The notes under the pieces were generated by a model. The model was given only the letters and a program-made list of their open reading frames with translations, was not told the DNA's origin and did no database searches. A DNA stretch of 64,000 bases from positions 434,001 to 498,000 of the forward strand of contig NZ_JABGCJ010000003.1 in assembly GCF_019799965.1 (NCBI RefSeq), given 5' to 3'. The translations under genes were made by a program, and so were the position numbers. This document shows, in pieces, positions 28,533 to 38,016 of the stretch; within the stretch, counting starts at the first letter, position 1, and the number at the start of each line of letters is the position of its first letter. The stretch comes from Modestobacter italicus. GTDB taxonomy: Bacteria > Actinomycetota > Actinomycetes > Mycobacteriales > Geodermatophilaceae.

Positions 28533-29486
28533 TCAGAGGTCGGCTACATCGGCCTGCTTGGCGCGAACCGCCTCGGCGGCCTCGCGCAGGCCGGCCAGCT
28601 CACTGTCGGACAGGTCGCCCTCGACGACCGCCCGCACACCCTGTCGGCCGATCTCGGCCTCGACCCCCAGGTAGACCCCGGAGATGCCGTACTCGCCGTC
28701 CACCCAGGCGCACACCGGCATGACGGCGCCGCTGTCGGTGATGACCGCGCGGGCCATCCGGGCCGCGGCCGCGGACGGCGCGTAGTAGGCCGACCCGGTC
28801 TTGAGCAGCGCCACGACCTCGGCCCCGCCGTTGCGGGTGCGGTCGACGAGGTGGGCGATCCGGTCGGCGGGCAGCACGTCGGACAGCGGCCTGCCGTCGA
28901 CGGTGCAGCGGGAGGGGACGGGGACCATCGTGTCGCCGTGCGACCCCAGGGTCAGCGTGCGCACCGAGGAGACCGGGACGCCCAGCTCCTCGGCGACGTT
29001 GTTGGTGAAGCGCGCGGTGTCCAGCATCCCGGCCTGGCCCATCACCCGGGCCTTCGGGAAGCCGGTGGCCAGCTGCGCCAGCGCCGTCATCTCGTCCAGC
29101 GGGTTGGACACGACGATGACGACGGCGTCCGGTGAGGTCTGCGCGACGTTCTCGGCGACCTGGCGGACGATCCCGGCGTTGGTCTCGATCAGGTCCATCC
29201 GGCTCATGCCGGGCTTGCGGGGCAGGCCGGCGGTGATGACGACGACGTCGGAGCCCTCGGTGCCCGCGTAGGAGCCGCCCCCGACGCCGACCACCCGGGT
29301 CTCGAAGCCCTCGATGGCGCGGGACTGGTTGATGTCCAGCGCCAGCCCCTCGGGCTTGCCCTCGACGATGTCGGTGAGCACCACCGTCTCGAACAGGTCG
29401 TACTCCGCCAGCCGCAACGCGGTGGTCGAGCCGTAGAAACCGGCACCGACCACGGTCACCTTGCCGTTCCGGGCCCGCTCTGCCAT
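28533..29486 (-). CDS. mdh: Malate dehydrogenase (LDH-like type)
   Basis: A 317-aa NAD-dependent enzyme interconverting malate and oxaloacetate. Rossmann motif V-V-G-A-G-F-Y-G-S near residue 11; L-P-R-K-P-G-M-S-R substrate-loop arginines; V-S-N-P-L-D; G-S-H-G-D-T with catalytic His. The sequence is of the LDH-like malate dehydrogenase group. ATG 29486 is preferred over the in-frame TTG at 29495 because the -10 box lies immediately before it. Confidence 0.93.
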   Translation of the reverse strand: MAERARNGKVTVVGAGFYGSTTALRLAEYDLFETVVLTDIVEGKPEGLALDINQSRAIEGFETRVVGVGGGSYAGTEGSDVVVITAGLPRKPGMSRMDLIETNAGIVRQVAENVAQTSPDAVVIVVSNPLDEMTALAQLATGFPKARVMGQAGMLDTARFTNNVAEELGVPVSSVRTLTLGSHGDTMVPVPSRCTVDGRPLSDVLPADRIAHLVDRTRNGGAEVVALLKTGSAYYAPSAAAARMARAVITDSGAVMPVCAWVDGEYGISGVYLGVEAEIGRQGVRAVVEGDLSDSELAGLREAAEAVRAKQADVADL

Positions 29487-29493
29487 GCCCGCC

Positions 29494-29499
29494 AACCTA
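29494..29499 (-). promoter_or_regulatory. -10 box, leaderless mdh mRNA
   Basis: TAGGTT on the minus strand ends 7 nt before ATG 29486; no ribosome site between them. Confidence 0.55.
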
Positions 29500-29546
29500 G
29501 CCCCGGGCGGCCCCGGACGGCCATGCGGGGCCGCCGCCTCCTCCGA

Positions 29547-29873
29547 TCAGGTGGGCGGTGTGGCCAGCGCGATGGCGACGACGGCCACCCCGACCGCGCC
29601 GGTGAGGGTGACGTCGACCGCCCGGCTGCGGACGGCGAGGAAGCCCACCCGGCGGACCGGCAGCAGCAGCCGCAGCAGGCCGGCCACCAGCACCGCCACC
29701 CCCATCAGGACCAGCCCGGTGCGCCACTGGGCGGCGGCGACGAGCAGCAGGCCGACGCCGACCACCACGATGACCAGGAACAGCGGCCACTGCCGCAGGA
29801 AGCCGGCCAGCAGCGGCCGGCGCAGGTACAGCGGCGGCCGCCCTGGCGCCGGACCGCCCGCGGGCCTGGTCAC
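29547..29873 (-). CDS. DUF3017 membrane protein
   Basis: A 108-aa protein with a basic, Pro-rich start and three hydrophobic segments ([14 protein letters not shown] near residue 31). Small DUF3017 proteins directly follow folD in many actinobacteria; no role is known. GTG 29873 overlaps the folD stop by 4 nt. Confidence 0.85.
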   Translation of the reverse strand: MTRPAGGPAPGRPPLYLRRPLLAGFLRQWPLFLVIVVVGVGLLLVAAAQWRTGLVLMGVAVLVAGLLRLLLPVRRVGFLAVRSRAVDVTLTGAVGVAVVAIALATPPT

Positions 29874-30739
29874 GCGGTGAGCACCTCGGCGCCGACCGCC
29901 TGCTCCGCGGCGAGGACGACGTTGGCCAGCAGCATCGCCCGGGTCATCGGCCCGACGCCCCCGGGGTTGGGCGCGACGAAGCCGGCCACCTCCCGGACGT
30001 CGGCGGCCACGTCACCGGCGATCTTCCCGTCGACCCGGCTGACGCCCACGTCCAGGACCGCTGCCCCGGGCTTGACCATGTCGGCGGTGATCAGGCCGGG
30101 CACCCCGGCCGCGGCGACCACGATGTCGGCGTCCCGGGTGTGCGCGGCCAGGTCGCGGGTGCCGGTGTGGCACAGGGTCACGGTGGCGTTCTCGGTGCGG
30201 CGGGTGAGCAGCAGGCCCAGCGGCCGGCCGACGGTCACCCCGCGGCCGACGACCACGACCTCCGCACCGGCCAGCGGGACGTCGAAGCGGCGCAGCAGCT
30301 CGACGATGCCCACGGGCGTGCAGGGCAGCGCCCCGGGGACGCCCAGCACCAGGCGGCCGAGGTTCACCGGGTGCAGCCCGTCGGCGTCCTTGGCCGGGTC
30401 GATCCGCTCGAGCACTGCGCTCTCGTCGATGCCGCGGGGCAGCGGGAGCTGCACGATGTAGCCGGTGCACGCCGGGTCGGCGTTGAGCTCGTCGACGACG
30501 GCGATCACGTCGGCCAGCTCGGCGGTGGCCGGCAGCTCGCGCTCGATGCTGGCGATGCCGACCTCGGCGCAGTCCTTGTGCTTGGCCGACACGTACCAGC
30601 GGCTGCCCGGGTCGTCGCCGACCAGCAGGGTGCCCAGGCCCGGGCGCCGTCCGGCCGCGGCCAGCGCCGCCACCCGTTCGGTCAGCTCCGCCCGGATAGC
30701 CGCCGCCGTCGCCTTGCCGTCCAGAGTCGTCGCCGTCAC
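29870..30739 (-). CDS. folD: Bifunctional methylenetetrahydrofolate dehydrogenase/cyclohydrolase
   Basis: A 289-aa enzyme that interconverts 5,10-methylene-THF and 10-formyl-THF, feeding PurN and PurH in purine synthesis. Motifs: Y-V-S-A-K-H-K-D-C with the catalytic Lys, [28 protein letters not shown] and [12 protein letters not shown] 30739 is chosen against long open upstream frame. CAGACT (30752-30747) lies 7 nt before it, suggesting a leaderless start. Confidence 0.95.
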   Translation of the reverse strand: MTATTLDGKATAAAIRAELTERVAALAAAGRRPGLGTLLVGDDPGSRWYVSAKHKDCAEVGIASIERELPATAELADVIAVVDELNADPACTGYIVQLPLPRGIDESAVLERIDPAKDADGLHPVNLGRLVLGVPGALPCTPVGIVELLRRFDVPLAGAEVVVVGRGVTVGRPLGLLLTRRTENATVTLCHTGTRDLAAHTRDADIVVAAAGVPGLITADMVKPGAAVLDVGVSRVDGKIAGDVAADVREVAGFVAPNPGGVGPMTRAMLLANVVLAAEQAVGAEVLTA

Positions 30740-30772
30740 GTGCTGCAGTCTGCCCGACGCAGCGGCCGGCCC

Positions 30773-30778
30773 TAGGCT
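30773..30778 (+). promoter_or_regulatory. -10 box of the membrane protein gene
   Basis: TAGGCT is followed by about 50 nt of leader that ends in GGAGGGAG before ATG 30835, so this mRNA is a normal leadered one. Confidence 0.5.
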
Positions 30779-30834
30779 CGACGGCACGGACAGCGGCGCG
30801 GGGGCGAGGCGCCCGCGCACGGAGGGAGCCCCCG

Positions 30835-31569
30835 ATGAGCCAGCCCGACAACCGGTCCGCGACGGGCCCCGGTGACGCCCCGCACGGCAGCACGGCCTCC
30901 ACCGGTCAGCCGTTGGCCGACCAGCCGACCGAGGTCGTGCACCGGCCGGAGCCGGAGGCCGACTGGCAGTCCCGGCAGGAGACGGTGGTCGTGGGCCCGC
31001 CGGTCGGTTCCGGCGCGGCCCCCGCGGCGCCGGCTCCCTGGCTGCTGGACGACGAGGCGGCCGGCGGGCGGCACGCGGACCTGGACGACGAGCGCACCAC
31101 CACCCCGGAGCACCGGGACGCCCCGGTGCGGGTGCGCTGCGCCGACAACGTCGCCGGGCTGCTGCTCCTGCTCGCCGGGATCGCCGCCGGGGTGAGCCTG
31201 CTGCTGGTCTGGGTGAACGGCGGGGACACCGGGCTGGACCTGGTCCGCGACGGCTTCGACGACCTGGCCGACGACCCGCAGGGGCTGGTCGACCGGGACA
31301 CCTGGCAACCACTGGCGGTCGCGCTCGGCGGCGCCGCGCTGTTCGTCCTCGGCCTGCTCGTGTTCGTGCCGGCGAAGACCCACCGGTTCTTCGGCGCGCT
31401 GGCGCTGCTGGTCAGCCTGGTGGTCGCTGCCGCGGTGCTGGTGCCGCTGGCCGACGCGAACTGGGACCTGGAGCGGTGGGCGGTGGGCGCCTGGTTCACC
31501 GCCGCGGTCGCCGTCCTGGGCTTCCTCGGCGCGCTCAAGGCGCTGATGACCGGCCCCCGCCACCGCTGA
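30835..31569 (+). CDS. Membrane protein of unknown function
   Basis: A 244-aa protein. The first about 100 residues are hydrophilic and acidic, then four hydrophobic segments ([16 protein letters not shown] near 109; others near 160, 185 and 217). R-V-R-C-A-D-N-V precedes the first helix. I recognise no family function. A strong ribosome site supports ATG 30835. It diverges from folD and converges on purH. Confidence 0.8.
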   Translation: MSQPDNRSATGPGDAPHGSTASTGQPLADQPTEVVHRPEPEADWQSRQETVVVGPPVGSGAAPAAPAPWLLDDEAAGGRHADLDDERTTTPEHRDAPVRVRCADNVAGLLLLLAGIAAGVSLLLVWVNGGDTGLDLVRDGFDDLADDPQGLVDRDTWQPLAVALGGAALFVLGLLVFVPAKTHRFFGALALLVSLVVAAAVLVPLADANWDLERWAVGAWFTAAVAVLGFLGALKALMTGPRHR

Positions 31570-31585
31570 GCCCCCACCGCCCCCC

Positions 31586-31640
31586 GGCCCCCTCGCAGGG
31601 GCCCGCCGCGAGCCTGCGAGCGGTGGGGGGCGAGGGGGCC
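31586..31640. repeat. Dispersed intergenic hairpin element, copy 3, within a terminator-like stem
   Basis: The core CCGCCGC-loop-GCGGTGG at 31603-31626 is identical to copy 1. It is enclosed by an outer stem GGCCCCCTCG (31586-31595) with CGAGGGGGCC (31631-31640), followed on the plus strand by CTTTC. It separates the convergent membrane protein gene and purH, and probably terminates both. Confidence 0.75.
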
Positions 31641-31643
31641 CTT

Positions 31644-33194
31644 TCAGTGCGCGAAGTGCCGGGTGCCGGTGAGGTAGAGGGTGACCCCGGCGGCCTCGGC
31701 GGCGGCCACGACCTCGGCGTCGCGCACCGAACCGCCGGGCTGGACGACGGCACGCACGCCGGCGTCCAGCAGCACCTGCAGCCCGTCGGCGAAGGGGAAG
31801 AACGCGTCGGAGGCGGCGACCGACCCGGCCGCCCGCTCCCCCGCCCGGGCCACCGCCAGCCGGGCGGAGTCCACCCGGTTGACCTGGCCCATGCCGACCC
31901 CGACGGTGGCCTTGTCGCTGGCCAGCAGGATCGCGTTGCTCTTCACCGCGCGCACCGCACGCCAGGCGAACACCAGGTCGTCGAGGCCCGCGGCGTCCAG
32001 CGGGGAGCCGGTGGCCAGGGTCCAGCTGGTCGGGTCGTCGCCGGGGGCGTCGAACCGGTCGGCGGTCTGCAGCAGCAGGCCGCCGCTGATCGCCCGCAGC
32101 TCCACCGACAGCCGCGGCGCCTCCGGCATGCGCAGCAGCCGGATGTTCTTCTTCGCGGTCAGCACGGCGAGCGCGTCCTCGGTGAAGGAGGGGGCGACGA
32201 CGACCTCGGTGAACACCTCGGAGATCTGCTCGGCCAGGGTCAGGTCGACCTCGCGGTTGGCCGCGATCACCCCGCCGAAGGCCGAGACCGGGTCGCAGGC
32301 GTGCGCCTTGCGGTGGGCGGCGGCGATGTCGGCGCCCACGGCGATGCCGCACGGGTTGGCGTGCTTGATGATCGCCACGCACGGGTCGGTGTGGTCGTGG
32401 GCGGCCCGCCAGGCGGCGTCGGTGTCGACGTAGTTGTTGTAGGACATCTGCTTGCCGTGCAGCTGGTCGGCGTCGGCGAGCCCGGACTGCCCGCTGCGGT
32501 ACAGCGCTGCGCCCTGGTGCGGGTTCTCGCCGTAGCGGAGGACGTCGGTGCGCTCCCAGCTCCCGCCGACCCACTCGGGGAAACCGCTCTCGTCGTCCGG
32601 GGAGAGCACGTTGCCCATCCAGGAGGCGACGGCGACGTCGTAGGCCGCGGTGTGCCGGAACGCCTCGGCGGCCAGCTGCTGGCGCTGGGCGAGGGTGAAG
32701 CCGCCGGCGGTGACGGCCTCGACGACCTCCTCGTAGCGGCCCGGGTCGACGACCACGGCGACCGAGGGGTGGTTCTTCGCCGCCGCGCGGACCATGGCCG
32801 GGCCGCCGATGTCGATCTGCTCGATGCACTCGTCGGGTGAGGCACCCGACGCCACCGTGTCGCTGAACGGGTAGAGGTTGACCACCACCAGGTCGAAGGC
32901 GGCGATGCCCAGCTCGTCCAGCTGGGCGACGTGCTCGGGCTTGCGCCGGTCGGCGAGGATGCCGGCGTGCACCGCGGGGTGCAGGGTCTTGACCCGGCCG
33001 TCCAGGCACTCGGGGAAGCCGGTGACCTCCTCGACCGGCGTCACCGGGACCCCGGCGGCGGCGATCCGGGCGGCGGTGGCCCCCGTGCTCACCAGCTCCA
33101 CCCCGGCCGCGGCCAGCCCGCGGGCCAGCTCCTCGACGCCGTTCTTGTCGTAGACCCCGAGCAGGGCGCGGCGGACGGGGGTGCGGTCGCTCAT
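31644..33194 (-). CDS. purH: Bifunctional AICAR formyltransferase/IMP cyclohydrolase
   Basis: A 516-aa enzyme for the last two steps of IMP synthesis. The N-terminal MGS-like cyclohydrolase domain contains S-T-G-A-T-A and D-G-R-V-K-T-L-H-P. The formyltransferase domain contains [15 protein letters not shown] with the catalytic Lys-His, and S-D-A-F-F-P-F-A-D near the end. ATG 33194 overlaps the purN stop by 4 nt. It uses 10-formyl-THF from FolD. Confidence 0.96.
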   Translation of the reverse strand: MSDRTPVRRALLGVYDKNGVEELARGLAAAGVELVSTGATAARIAAAGVPVTPVEEVTGFPECLDGRVKTLHPAVHAGILADRRKPEHVAQLDELGIAAFDLVVVNLYPFSDTVASGASPDECIEQIDIGGPAMVRAAAKNHPSVAVVVDPGRYEEVVEAVTAGGFTLAQRQQLAAEAFRHTAAYDVAVASWMGNVLSPDDESGFPEWVGGSWERTDVLRYGENPHQGAALYRSGQSGLADADQLHGKQMSYNNYVDTDAAWRAAHDHTDPCVAIIKHANPCGIAVGADIAAAHRKAHACDPVSAFGGVIAANREVDLTLAEQISEVFTEVVVAPSFTEDALAVLTAKKNIRLLRMPEAPRLSVELRAISGGLLLQTADRFDAPGDDPTSWTLATGSPLDAAGLDDLVFAWRAVRAVKSNAILLASDKATVGVGMGQVNRVDSARLAVARAGERAAGSVAASDAFFPFADGLQVLLDAGVRAVVQPGGSVRDAEVVAAAEAAGVTLYLTGTRHFAH

Positions 33195-33844
33195 CGGGTG
33201 GTCTCCTCGGTTCGTCCAACGGTCGGCTCGGTGCGGGCCCGGGTCACCAGGCCGGTCAGGGTCTGCACCAGGAGCTCGCGCTCCACGGTCTTGATCCGCT
33301 CGTGCAGGCGCGTCTCGTCGTCCCCGGGCAGCACCGGGACCTCGCGCTGGGCCAGCACCGGCCCGGTGTCGAGGCCGGCGTCCACCAGGTGCACGGTCGC
33401 GCCGGTCGTCGTGACCCCGGCGGCGAGGGCGTCGCGGACGGCGTGGGCGCCGGGGAAGGCCGGCAGCAGCGCGGGGTGGGTGTTGACCACCCGGTCGGTG
33501 AACGCGCCGAGCACCGCGGGGCCGAGGAGCTTCATGAAGCCGGCGCAGACCACCCAGTCCGGCCGGTGGGCGACGAGCTCGGCGGCCAGCGCCCGGTCCC
33601 AGGCAGCGCGGTCGGGGTGCTCGGTCAGCGTGGTCACGAAGGTGGGGACGCCGTGCTCGCGGGCATGGTCCAGCCCGGCGGCACCGACCCGGTCGGAGCC
33701 CACGGCGACGACCTGGAAGGGGGCCTCACCGCCGGCCGCGGCGGCCAGCAGGGCCGCGCAGAGGCTGCCCGCGCCGGACAGCAGGACGACGACCCGGGAC
33801 GGCACGGGACCGGACCGCGGGACGGCGGGTGCGTCGGCGGACAC
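33191..33844 (-). CDS. purN: Phosphoribosylglycinamide formyltransferase
   Basis: A 217-aa enzyme transferring a formyl group from 10-formyl-THF to GAR. Motifs: V-L-L-S-G-A-G-S-L near residue 20, A-G-F-M-K-L-L-G, and [14 protein letters not shown] with the catalytic Asn and His, then the Asp in D-A-G-L-D-T-G-P. The start is GTG 33844. It forms an operon with purH. It and purH are separated from sucCD by three membrane-protein genes, as in Mycobacterium. Confidence 0.95.
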   Translation of the reverse strand: MSADAPAVPRSGPVPSRVVVLLSGAGSLCAALLAAAAGGEAPFQVVAVGSDRVGAAGLDHAREHGVPTFVTTLTEHPDRAAWDRALAAELVAHRPDWVVCAGFMKLLGPAVLGAFTDRVVNTHPALLPAFPGAHAVRDALAAGVTTTGATVHLVDAGLDTGPVLAQREVPVLPGDDETRLHERIKTVERELLVQTLTGLVTRARTEPTVGRTEETTR

Positions 33845-33851
33845 GGGTAGG

Positions 33852-33857
33852 ACCCTA
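33852..33857 (-). promoter_or_regulatory. -10 box, leaderless purN mRNA
   Basis: TAGGGT on the minus strand ends 7 nt before GTG 33844. Confidence 0.55.
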
Positions 33858-33949
33858 GCCCGCCGGGCGCCGGCCCCCTCGTGGGTGCCCGCCCGAGGTG
33901 GGCTCGGCGGACGCCCCCGGCGCGCGGACGACTGGCCCGCCGGCCTCCC

Positions 33950-35143
33950 TCAGCCCCGGGACCGCCAGCGGCTGACCGCCGCCGCCAGGGCCGCGGCGAG
34001 GCCCGCCTGGGCCGCGATCGCCAGGCCGGTGGCCAGCGCGGGCGCGCCCACCTCGGCGAGCGCTCCGTCGCCCAGTCGGCCGCTGGCCACCAGCACGAAC
34101 AGCCCCGACGACACCCCGACCCCGACGCCGGCCACCACGCCCCACAGCGCAGCGGTGACCGTGCCGCCGTCCGCGTCGCCCAGCCGCCGGCCGAGGACCG
34201 CTCCGGTGACCAGCCCGGCCAGCGCCGGCAGGACCTGGGAGACGAACGCCAGCAGCGGGACGGCCTGGGTGTCGGGGAGCGCCGCCATCAGCGGCAGGGC
34301 CGGCACGCTGCCCAGCGTGACCCCGCCGACCGAGACCAGGGTCCCCGCCCCGACCAGGAAACCGGGCCCGGCGGCCAGCCCCATCACCGCGGCGGTGGCG
34401 TTGGGCAGCACCAGCAGGCTCAGGCCCACCTGGCCTGCCGCCCCGGCGCTGGCCCCACCGAGCCCGGTGATCAGCCGGCTCACCCCGGCCACGTCGTCGA
34501 CGAGCGCGACGGCGACCACCGCGGTGCAGCAGGCGGCGAGCGTCAGGGTCCCGGCGACGACGGCCCGGGCCAGCGCGGAGCCGGGTCCGGGGAACCGGTC
34601 GGCGACCTCGGCACTCAGCCCGGAGTCGCGCAACGCGCCCCAGCCGGCCGCCACCAGCGCCAGCACCAGCGACGCGAGGAGGGTGCGCGGCAGCCCGACG
34701 TCGGCGCCCGGGGTGTCCACCAGCAGCGCCAGGGCCAGGGTGCCCGCGACGTGCACACCGACGACCACGCCGAGGACCGACGCGACCTCGGCCACGGTGC
34801 GCAGCTCCCGGAGGGTCACCACCGAGCCCGCGGCACGACTGAGCCCCCAGGCGATCAGCAGGGTCAGCAGCAGGGGCGCCAGCCGCAACGGCCCGGAGGC
34901 CAGCTGCAGCTCGCCCCCCTGGGCGAGCAGCCAGAGCTGACCGGCCAGGCGGGCGGAGGAGCCGACCGGCATCCCCCCGTCGGGGTCCAGCGTCTGGACC
35001 ACGACGAGGGCGAGCCCCAGCCCGAGCAGCCCCAGGAGCGAGACGGCGACGGCGGCCCCTCCGGCCAGCCAGCCGACCGGACGACGCCGGGCACCCGCCC
35101 CGGGACCCCCCAGCGAGGGCAAGCGCGTCAGCAGCGAGGTCAC
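33950..35143 (-). CDS. DUF6350-type multi-spanning membrane protein
   Basis: A 397-aa, very Ala/Leu/Val-rich protein with roughly ten membrane segments. It has the length and position of the actinobacterial DUF6350 family, found between a DUF5336-like gene and purN. No function is established. The start is uncertain: GTG 35143 is preceded immediately by GGGGAG, which is close for a ribosome site, and the frame is open to 35269. Confidence 0.8.
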   Translation of the reverse strand: MTSLLTRLPSLGGPGAGARRRPVGWLAGGAAVAVSLLGLLGLGLALVVVQTLDPDGGMPVGSSARLAGQLWLLAQGGELQLASGPLRLAPLLLTLLIAWGLSRAAGSVVTLRELRTVAEVASVLGVVVGVHVAGTLALALLVDTPGADVGLPRTLLASLVLALVAAGWGALRDSGLSAEVADRFPGPGSALARAVVAGTLTLAACCTAVVAVALVDDVAGVSRLITGLGGASAGAAGQVGLSLLVLPNATAAVMGLAAGPGFLVGAGTLVSVGGVTLGSVPALPLMAALPDTQAVPLLAFVSQVLPALAGLVTGAVLGRRLGDADGGTVTAALWGVVAGVGVGVSSGLFVLVASGRLGDGALAEVGAPALATGLAIAAQAGLAAALAAAVSRWRSRG

Positions 35144-35204
35144 CTCCCCACTCTCGCAAGCCCGGCCACCGGGTGTGCGGTGCACGCGCCGACGTGGTGC
35201 CGGG

Positions 35205-35879
35205 TCACTCCCGGGCCTCGACGGCCCACGGCCGGCCCAGTCCGGGACCGGCGATGACGACCTCCCCATCGGGGACCGTCTCCGCCGGCTGCCCGGCGCC
35301 CCCGTCCCCCTCCGGACCAGCGGCCCCCTCCTCCACGCCCTCCGCGGCGGGGCCGGCGGCCGACCGCGGAGGCGCCGGCGGCCAGGACCGGACGGCGGCC
35401 ACCGCGGCCGTCAGCGCCGCCGCAGCCGCGGCCGCGGCGCTCAGCACCGTCAGCAACCCGGCCCAGGTGAAGCCCCGGTCGGAGGTGGTGAGCCACTCGG
35501 GCACGGTGAGCAGCAGACAGAGCACCGTCAGCCCGGCCGTGACGAGCGGGGCGGGGAACGGCAGGCGAGGGAGGACGCGGCCGGGCAGCACTGCCCACAC
35601 CGCGGCCAGCCCCAGCGCACCGGCCGCGGCGACCAGCATCCCGGCGTCGAAGCCGTTGACCGTGAGGGCGGCCCGGCCGCCGGACCCCGGCATCCGGAAC
35701 CAGGGCAGGCTCATCCCGACCAGGTACAGCAGGGCCGCCGCCGGCACCACCAGCCGGGGCCGGGACAGCACCCGCCGCCCGAGCCGTCGCGCCCGGGTCA
35801 CCCGCCCGACCGGCCGCGGCGCACCACGGGCCGGCCCGGGGGGCAGGTGGACCGGCCGGCCGGGCTCAGCCCCGGTCAT
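35205..35879 (-). CDS. Membrane protein of unknown function (DUF5336-like neighbour)
   Basis: A 224-aa protein with a basic, Pro-rich N-terminal 45 residues, four hydrophobic segments (L-V-V-P-A-A-A-L-L-Y-L-V-G near 52; others near 85, 115 and 150) and a Gly/Glu/Pro-rich C-terminal tail. The topology of four helices with one polar tail resembles the next gene upstream, and the N-G-F-D motif appears in both (V-N-G-F-D-A here, Y-N-G-F-D-V there), suggesting the two are paralogues. ATG 35879 overlaps the upstream gene by 14 nt. Confidence 0.78.
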   Translation of the reverse strand: MTGAEPGRPVHLPPGPARGAPRPVGRVTRARRLGRRVLSRPRLVVPAAALLYLVGMSLPWFRMPGSGGRAALTVNGFDAGMLVAAAGALGLAAVWAVLPGRVLPRLPFPAPLVTAGLTVLCLLLTVPEWLTTSDRGFTWAGLLTVLSAAAAAAAALTAAVAAVRSWPPAPPRSAAGPAAEGVEEGAAGPEGDGGAGQPAETVPDGEVVIAGPGLGRPWAVEARE

Positions 35880-36933
35880 GGGGCTGCGGCCCGCCCGGCG
35901 CGCCGTCCTGGTCCGGTTGCCGCCAGGCGCTGGCACCGCCGTGCGGCGGCTGGCCGGCGGTCCAGCCCTGCGCGCCGGGCGGGGACCACGGCGGCTGCTG
36001 GGGGGCCTGCCAGCCGGCGGCATGGGGCGGCTGCCACCCGGTGCCCTGGGGCGGCTGCCACCCGGCACCCTGGGGCGGCTGCCACCCGGCACCCTGGGGC
36101 GGCTGCCACCCGGCGGACCGGGGCGTCGCCCCGGCCCCGGCTGACCCCGGCCCCGGCTGGTTGGCCCACGCGGCGGCCTGGCCCAGCTGGCCGGTCAGCG
36201 CCGGGCGGGCGCGGAGCTCCGGCAGCAGGCCGAGCACGGCGAAGGTCGCAGCCGTGGTCACCGCCAGCAGGGTGAGGAACGCGGGCACGCTGAACCCGTC
36301 GGCGAAGGTGCGGAGCCAGGCGATCAGCGTCATCAGCAGGGCCAGCCCGGTCAGGCTGACGGTGACCACGCCCCGCGGCACCTGCGGCCGGAGATCGGCC
36401 CCCGCGGCGACGACCGTCCAGGCGGTGGCCAGCAGGAGCAGCAGGAACCCGAAGGTCATCGGTGAGACGTCGAACCCGTTGTAGGCGTAGAAGAACCCGT
36501 CGCTGTCCCAGTTCGGGACCATGAACACCAGGGTCAGCAGGGTGGCCGCGGCCACGGCGTGGTCGGCGATCCGCAGACGCCGGATGTCGAAGCCGACCGA
36601 CGGCCGCGCCGGCAGCCCGTGACCCGGGGCCGGTCCGTACGCCGGTCCCGGCCCGTAGGAGGGCGGGGCGCCGTACGACGGCTGCCCGTACGTCGGCGGG
36701 CCGTAGGACGACGAGCCGAACGGCGGCTGACCGTACGGCGACTGACCATGGGCCGGGTCGCCGTGCCCGGTCGGCTGCCCCTGCTGCCAGGACGGCGGCT
36801 GGGCCGCCTGCCAGGGCTGCGCGTGCTCGGGCCGGCCCGGTCCGCTGGGCGGCCATGCCCCGGGCGCCGGCTGCCCGGCGGCCCACGGGGCCTGCTCGGG
36901 GTGTCCCGACTGGTCCGGACCACTCGGGGTCAT
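35866..36933 (-). CDS. Pro/Gly/Tyr-rich membrane protein, DUF5336-like (Rv0954-type position)
   Basis: A 355-aa protein. Residues 1-120 are Pro/Gln/Gly/Tyr-rich with repeated Y-G-Q-P and Y-G-P-P units; four membrane segments follow from about 130 to 260; the C-terminal 90 residues carry four G-W-Q-P-P-Q units. Its place between sucCD and the DUF6350-purN-purH block is the place of Mycobacterium Rv0954, which has been reported as a divisome-associated protein. Transfer of that role is inference. ATG 36933 has GGAGGAGG 8 nt before it. Confidence 0.82.
   Translation of the reverse strand: MTPSGPDQSGHPEQAPWAAGQPAPGAWPPSGPGRPEHAQPWQAAQPPSWQQGQPTGHGDPAHGQSPYGQPPFGSSSYGPPTYGQPSYGAPPSYGPGPAYGPAPGHGLPARPSVGFDIRRLRIADHAVAAATLLTLVFMVPNWDSDGFFYAYNGFDVSPMTFGFLLLLLATAWTVVAAGADLRPQVPRGVVTVSLTGLALLMTLIAWLRTFADGFSVPAFLTLLAVTTAATFAVLGLLPELRARPALTGQLGQAAAWANQPGPGSAGAGATPRSAGWQPPQGAGWQPPQGAGWQPPQGTGWQPPHAAGWQAPQQPPWSPPGAQGWTAGQPPHGGASAWRQPDQDGAPGGPQPHDRG
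36024..36115 (-). repeat. 24-bp tandem repeat, four units
   Basis: GGGGCGG begins at 36024, 36048, 36072 and 36096, each the start of a 24-bp unit with few changes. It encodes the G-W-Q-P-P-Q-G-(A/T) octapeptide repeats, so copy number may vary between strains. Confidence 0.9.
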
Positions 36934-37031
36934 CGTGTCGCCCTCCTCCTGCTCGATCCGCTCACCTGGCCGACGGCGCCGCGCGGGCCCACCGGGTGAC
37001 TCGGTGCGTCCCCTCCAGCATGCCCGCTCAG

Positions 37032-37073
37032 ACACCGCTGCCCGGCACCTGGACAGGTGCCGGGCAGCGGTGT
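37032..37073 (-). terminator. Terminator of sucCD
   Basis: A perfect 19-bp stem: 37032-37050 pairs with 37055-37073 around GGAC. It lies 36 nt after the sucD stop on the minus strand and also shields the downstream membrane-protein genes. Confidence 0.85.
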
Positions 37074-37108
37074 GCGTGCGCGTCGCGGCGAGGGCCGCGG
37101 GTGGGGCG

Positions 37109-37987
37109 TCAGCCGACGACGATCTCCCGCATGAGGCGGGCGGCCTCCGAGGGGGTCTTGCCGACCCGGACGCCCGCGGCCTCGAGGGCCTCCTGCTTCG
37201 CCGCGGCGGTGCCGGCGGAGCCGGAGACGATGGCGCCGGCGTGGCCCATCGTCTTGCCCTCGGGAGCGGTGAAGCCGGCGACGTAGCCGACGACCGGCTT
37301 GGTCACGTTGGCCTTGATGAAGTCCGCGGCCCGCTCCTCGGCGTCGCCACCGATCTCACCGATCATCACGATCGCCTCGGTCTCCGGGTCGTCCTGGAAG
37401 GCCTGGAGGCAGTCGATGTGCGTGGTGCCGATGACCGGGTCGCCACCGATGCCGACGGCGGTGGAGAAGCCGATGTCCCGGAGCTCGTACATCATCTGGT
37501 AGGTCAGCGTGCCCGACTTGCTGACCAGGCCGATCTTGCCGGCCTGGGTGATGTTGGCCGGGATGATGCCGGCGTTCGACCGCCCGGGGCTGATCAGCCC
37601 GGGGCAGTTCGGGCCGATGATCCGGGTGGAGCCACCCTGGGCGTGCGCCCAGAAGTAGGTCGAGTCGTGCACCGGGATGCCCTCGGTGATGACCACGGCC
37701 ATCCCGATCTGGGCGTCGACGGCCTCGAGGACGGCGCCCTTGGCGAACTTCGGCGGCACGAAGACGACGGTGACGTCGGCCCCGGTCTCCTTCATGGCGT
37801 CGGCGACGGAGCCGAAGACGGGCACGGAGGCGCCGTCGAAGTCCACGCTCTGGCCGGCCTTGCTGGGGTTGACGCCCCCGACGACGGCGGTGCCGGAGGC
37901 GAGCATCCGCTGGGTGTGCTTGCGCCCCTCGGAGCCGGTCATGCCCTGGACGATGACCTTGCTGTTCTCGGTGAGGAAGATCGACAT
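37109..37987 (-). CDS. sucD: Succinate--CoA ligase alpha subunit
   Basis: A 292-aa subunit that binds CoA and carries the phosphohistidine. Seen: G-M-T-G-S-E-G near residue 15, G-P-N-C-P-G-L-I at about 125, and catalytic H249 in M-G-H-A-G-A-I-V. It works with SucC to convert succinyl-CoA to succinate with NTP formation in the TCA cycle. The gap to sucC is 29 nt, so the two are co-transcribed. Confidence 0.97.
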   Translation of the reverse strand: MSIFLTENSKVIVQGMTGSEGRKHTQRMLASGTAVVGGVNPSKAGQSVDFDGASVPVFGSVADAMKETGADVTVVFVPPKFAKGAVLEAVDAQIGMAVVITEGIPVHDSTYFWAHAQGGSTRIIGPNCPGLISPGRSNAGIIPANITQAGKIGLVSKSGTLTYQMMYELRDIGFSTAVGIGGDPVIGTTHIDCLQAFQDDPETEAIVMIGEIGGDAEERAADFIKANVTKPVVGYVAGFTAPEGKTMGHAGAIVSGSAGTAAAKQEALEAAGVRVGKTPSEAARLMREIVVG

Positions 37988-38016
37988 CTCTGGTGTCCTG
38001 TTCTCAGCTGGGGCGA

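Noticed and set aside
33875-33910. Fourth copy of the dispersed hairpin element
   Set aside because: The left part is similar (GGCCCCCTCG, CCCGCC), but the core loop and right arm are missing, so it is only a possible remnant.
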